Positions 14,195-16,592 of a DNA stretch of 16,592 nucleotides are shown one piece after another. Numbering within the stretch: the first letter of the stretch is position 1; each line of letters starts with the position of its first letter. Below the pieces are notes generated by a model, which saw nothing but the letters and a program-made list of their open reading frames with translations, did no database searches and was not told where the DNA came from. The stretch is from SKPH01 sp051748565 (lineage in GTDB: Bacteria > Bacillota > Dethiobacteria > DTU022), in assembly GCA_051748565.1 (NCBI GenBank), contig JBNJHN010000045.1, positions 1 through 16,592 of the forward strand, read 5' to 3'. A program made the translations under genes and the position numbers.

Positions 14195-14965
14195 ATGAAG
14201 CACAGGCACAGAGCAATCCTGTTGATCTTAATTACCCTTGCCGCCGCCGCGATTTTATTAAGCGGCTGCCAGAGAGAAGGTACGATTTCCTGGAAGGACG
14301 GGACCTACAGCGGTGAACTGCACCGCGGCCGTCCCCACGGCACAGGAACCTGGAACCACCCCAACGGTGATCAATACGACGGGCAGTGGGAAGAAGGGAA
14401 GATGCACGGTTTCGGCATGATCATTACCGCTGACGGATTTATCTACGAAGGTGAAATGAAAGACGGCCTGGTGTACGGTTACGGCTTCCTGGTCCGGCCC
14501 GACGGGTCTACCTATGAGGGCGAATTCGTTGAAGGTATGGCCACCGGGGAAGGAACTTTGATCCACCCTACCGGTGAAATCTATGAAGGCCAATTCAGGA
14601 ATAACATGTATCACGGCCATGGAACCTACATTTCACCAGAAGGCGTGATCTATGAAGGGGAATTTGTCGACAACCTCTTCCACGGCCACGGGGTAATGAC
14701 CAATCCCAGCGGGGCCAGGTACGAAGGTGAGTTTAAGGAAGATAAATTCCACGGTGAAGGAATCTTTATAACCGAAGACGAAGCAACTTATGCCGGCGAG
14801 TTTAAAAACGGTAAATTCCACGGCTTCGGGACGATGACTTACCCCGATGGGTCCGTTTACGAAGGCCAGTGGGCGGAAGGGAAACACCACGGCGAAGGGA
14901 AAATTACCTATGCCGACGGAACGGTCCTGGAAGGTACGTGGGAGAACCACGAGTTTGTAGAGTAA
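14195..14965 (+). CDS. MORN-repeat lipoprotein
   Basis: 256 residues. A basic start (MKHRHR), a hydrophobic stretch and the lipobox LLSGC with Cys at 25 mark a lipoprotein anchored on the outer face of the membrane. From about residue 31 the mature part consists almost wholly of 23-residue MORN repeats of the form xxYEGEFxxGxxHGxGxxxxPDG: nine full copies and a partial tenth ending at the C-terminus. MORN repeats form elongated beta-hairpin rods and are used for protein or membrane contacts. No enzymatic domain is attached, so it is likely a scaffold or binding protein. AAAGGAG (14177-14183) lies 11 bp before the ATG. It sits between tsaE and tsaB, and its stop overlaps the tsaB ribosome binding site, so it is part of that operon. 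Its ligand is unknown. Confidence 0.9.
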   Translation: MKHRHRAILLILITLAAAAILLSGCQREGTISWKDGTYSGELHRGRPHGTGTWNHPNGDQYDGQWEEGKMHGFGMIITADGFIYEGEMKDGLVYGYGFLVRPDGSTYEGEFVEGMATGEGTLIHPTGEIYEGQFRNNMYHGHGTYISPEGVIYEGEFVDNLFHGHGVMTNPSGARYEGEFKEDKFHGEGIFITEDEATYAGEFKNGKFHGFGTMTYPDGSVYEGQWAEGKHHGEGKITYADGTVLEGTWENHEFVE

Positions 14966-14970
14966 GGAGG
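14964..14970 (+). promoter_or_regulatory. Ribosome binding site that fixes the tsaB start at CTG
   Basis: AAGGAGG overlaps the MORN gene stop (TAAGGAGG). With 9 bases of spacing it points to the CTG at 14980-14982. No ATG, GTG or TTG lies in the tsaB frame between this site and the conserved ILGIDTT motif. Confidence 0.7.
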
Positions 14971-14979
14971 GTTTTAACC

Positions 14980-15702
14980 CTGCTAATCTTAGGTATCGAT
15001 ACCACAACCCTCTCCTGCAGCGTAGCCCTGCTGCAGGATGAAAACATACTGGCCGAGATGACTTCAAACATCAGGAAAACTCACTCCGAAAGGCTGATGC
15101 CCCTGCTCGACCAGATGCTTACAGAAAGCGGCATCGAACGCGAGGCGATAGATGCTGTTGCCGCCGCTGCCGGGCCCGGCTCTTTCACCGGCCTGCGCAT
15201 CGGTGTGGCCACCGCCCGCGCCCTGGCCCAGGGTTTAAATATCCCTGCAGTGCCTGTCTGCACCCTGGAAGCCCTGGCCGAAGCAGTCCCCGCCCCCGGG
15301 GCCCTGATCTGCCCCCTGCTCGACGCCCGCCGCAGCGAGGCCTACACAGCCCTTTACCGGCGCTCGCTTAAGCCGCCCTTTGCGCTGGAAACATTGATTG
15401 AACCGGCGACCCTCTCCCTGGGCGCCCTGATCGAAGCCCTGCGCGGCTACGATCAGCCGGTCACCTTTCTCGGCGAGGGCCTGCACACTTACGCGGCAGA
15501 ACTAACAGAAGCCCTCCCGGCTGCCCGGGCCGTTATTGCCCCGGCCCCGTTCCGGCTCTGCCGGGCCGCCCTGGTTGCCCTTTGCGGCCGCCGCCTCCTG
15601 GAGGCCAAACCGAATGCCTCTTACCTGGAGCTGCTGCCCCGATACCTGCGCCGCCCGGAAGCCGAAAGGCTTGCCGAAGAGCGGCAAGGAGGCTCAAAGT
15701 AA
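14980..15702 (+). CDS. tsaB: tRNA t6A biosynthesis protein TsaB (CTG start)
   Basis: 240 residues if begun at the CTG at 14980, which gives (M)LILGIDTTTLSCSVALL, the standard TsaB N-terminus of the ASKHA fold. The motif AAAAGPGSFTGLRIGVATAR (family: GPGSFTGLRIG) follows, then PLLDARRSEAYTALY. TsaB is the non-catalytic partner that dimerises with TsaD and recruits TsaE for t6A37 synthesis. The first in-frame ATG (14869) would lie 97 bases inside the MORN gene and add an Arg-rich extension unlike the family. A strong AAGGAGG is 9 bp before the CTG. rimI starts 5 bases after the stop. Function is secure; the start codon is an inference from ribosome binding site and homology. Confidence 0.92.
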   Translation: MLILGIDTTTLSCSVALLQDENILAEMTSNIRKTHSERLMPLLDQMLTESGIEREAIDAVAAAAGPGSFTGLRIGVATARALAQGLNIPAVPVCTLEALAEAVPAPGALICPLLDARRSEAYTALYRRSLKPPFALETLIEPATLSLGALIEALRGYDQPVTFLGEGLHTYAAELTEALPAARAVIAPAPFRLCRAALVALCGRRLLEAKPNASYLELLPRYLRRPEAERLAEERQGGSK

Positions 15703-15707
15703 ACGAA

Positions 15708-16190
15708 ATGGATCAACCGGCAGAGCTGGCAAACACTATGACCATAGAACCGATGGGCGAAGAAGATATTGCGGTAGTCGCCGCAATCGAAAAGGAATCC
15801 TTCAGCGATCCCTGGCCCCTGGAAGCCTTCCAAAACGAGCTGTTTAACAACCAGCTTGCCGCCTACTATGTTGCCCGCCTAAAAGGCCGGGTCATCGCCT
15901 ATATCGGGGCCTGGCTGGTGCTGGATGAAGTCCATATTACCACCCTGGCCGTCGAGGAATCCTACCGCCGCCGCGGCATCGCCTCCCGCCTGGTCGAAGC
16001 CCTGATCGAAAAGGCCCGCGCGGGCGGGGCCCGTTTCCTGACCCTGGAAGTGCGCCCGAGCAATAAAGCGGCCCTCTGTTTTTACGAAAAGTTTGGCTTT
16101 TCAGTCCTCGGCCGGCGCAAGCGCTACTATATCGATGAAGACGCCCTGATCATGACTAAAGAAACCCCGCAGCCTTACGAGGAAGAGTAA
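15708..16190 (+). CDS. rimI: Ribosomal protein S18-alanine N-acetyltransferase RimI
   Basis: 160 residues, one GNAT domain. Visible are HITTLAVEESYRRRGIASRL (acetyl-CoA loop R-R-x-G-I-A), LEVRPSNKAALCFYEKFGF and the RimI-type ending KRYYIDEDALIM. RimI acetylates the N-terminal alanine of ribosomal protein S18; some homologues modify other proteins. The reading frame is open further upstream, but those codons overlap tsaB and encode a Pro/Arg-rich stretch. AAGGAGG (15686-15692) lies 15 bp before the ATG at 15708, a long spacing; a second ATG at 15738 (MTIEPMGEED) is closer to the usual N-terminus and also possible. Its place between tsaB and tsaD matches the arrangement in Bacillus subtilis. 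Confidence 0.9.
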   Translation: MDQPAELANTMTIEPMGEEDIAVVAAIEKESFSDPWPLEAFQNELFNNQLAAYYVARLKGRVIAYIGAWLVLDEVHITTLAVEESYRRRGIASRLVEALIEKARAGGARFLTLEVRPSNKAALCFYEKFGFSVLGRRKRYYIDEDALIMTKETPQPYEEE

Positions 16191-16242
16191 CTTAAGCAGC
16201 AGCTTACCCTTTTAAAATACGAGAAGCAGGAGGGAGGAGAAT

Positions 16243-16592
16243 ATGAAAGCTGAACCGGGGCTTAATAAAACCGGCAGCGAGGCCCTGATCCTGGGCATCG
16301 AAACATCCTGTGACGAAACTGCAGCCGCAGTGGTCGCCGGCGGCCGCCGCATCTTAAGCAGCATTGTCTCCTCCCAGGTTGAACTGCACGCCCGCTTTGG
16401 CGGGGTCGTGCCCGAAATAGCATCCCGCCACCACCTGACCCTGCTCAATGCCATTATCGATCAGGCCCTCGAAGAGGCCGGCGTCAAATTCGCCGACCTG
16501 CAGGCCCTGGCCGTCTCTCACGGCCCCGGGCTGGTCGGTGCACTCCTGGTAGGCGTAGCCACCGCAAAAGCCCTGGCATACGCCCTGCGCCT
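16243..16592 (+). CDS. tsaD: tRNA t6A threonylcarbamoyltransferase TsaD (3' end outside the window)
   Basis: The first 116 codons of TsaD, running off the window edge. After a 15-residue N-terminal extension, ILGIETSCDETAAAVV opens the ASKHA fold, followed by FGGVVPEIASRHH and SHGPGLVGALLVGVATAKA. These are the family hallmarks; the metal-binding HxxxH motif lies further downstream and is not in the window. TsaD transfers the threonylcarbamoyl group to A37 of tRNA, with TsaB and TsaE. AGGAGGGAGGAG (16228-16239) directly precedes the ATG. The usual RAHLENI-like segment reads SRHHLTLLNAI here, an acceptable variation. The CTG at 16285 would give the canonical N-terminus, but the ATG at 16243 with its ribosome binding site is preferred. 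Confidence 0.93.
   Translation, partial: MKAEPGLNKTGSEALILGIETSCDETAAAVVAGGRRILSSIVSSQVELHARFGGVVPEIASRHHLTLLNAIIDQALEEAGVKFADLQALAVSHGPGLVGALLVGVATAKALAYALR

Noticed and set aside
14195..14965. MORN repeats as a DNA-level tandem repeat or phase-variable tract
   Set aside because: The 69-bp units differ at many bases and only the protein pattern is regular, so this is an old protein repeat rather than a slippage tract.
14869..14979. Upstream ATG start for tsaB
   Set aside because: It would lie 97 bases inside the MORN gene and add an Arg-rich extension not seen in TsaB; the CTG with a strong ribosome binding site fits the family N-terminus.

Overview
The window looks like chromosomal DNA from an anaerobic, low-to-mid GC Firmicute, probably Clostridia in the Desulfotomaculum/Syntrophomonas/Thermoanaerobacter sphere. 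This is inferred from strong AGGAGG-type ribosome binding sites, a ferredoxin-linked tungsten/molybdenum aldehyde oxidoreductase, the ydiF/tsaE/tsaB/rimI/tsaD gene neighbourhood known from Bacillus, and a GTGAC-bounded palindrome of a kind I associate with clostridial genomes. I cannot name the species. Apart from the brnTA pair, all genes are on the + strand.

Region 1 (1-2383): the tail of a membrane protein, then a clear sigma-A-type promoter and a leader of about 160 nt in front of an aldehyde ferredoxin oxidoreductase (AOR, YdhV-like branch). A MoaD/ThiS-like sulfur carrier overlaps its stop codon. A strong hairpin terminator closes the unit. Region 2 (2382-2900, minus strand): an AT-rich BrnT/BrnA-type toxin-antitoxin pair with its own near-consensus promoter, which would give an almost leaderless mRNA. 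Region 3 (3089-3784): a glyoxalase II-like metallo-beta-lactamase-fold hydrolase.

Region 4 (3883-11470) is the most interesting part: four closely packed genes encoding a GH130 mannoside phosphorylase-family protein, a GT4 glycosyltransferase, a GT4 glycosyltransferase fused to a C-terminal domain resembling an alpha-helical toroid, and a 1058-residue fusion. The fusion joins mannose-1-phosphate guanylyltransferase, a phosphomannose isomerase cupin and a PgcA-type phosphohexomutase. None shows an export signal. Together they could form a self-contained cytoplasmic cycle: the fusion makes GDP-mannose from fructose-6-phosphate, the GT4 enzymes build a mannoside, and the GH130 enzyme returns mannose-1-phosphate to the guanylyltransferase domain. 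The product is unknown; a storage glycan or compatible solute is my inference.

Region 5 (11505-16592): an ABC-F ATPase (YdiF-like), then a perfect 27-bp inverted repeat, then a promoter and the tRNA t6A/ribosome-modification genes tsaE, tsaB, rimI and tsaD (cut by the window edge). A MORN-repeat lipoprotein sits between tsaE and tsaB. tsaB appears to start at a CTG codon.

No rRNA, tRNA, CRISPR array, transposase or prophage gene was seen.
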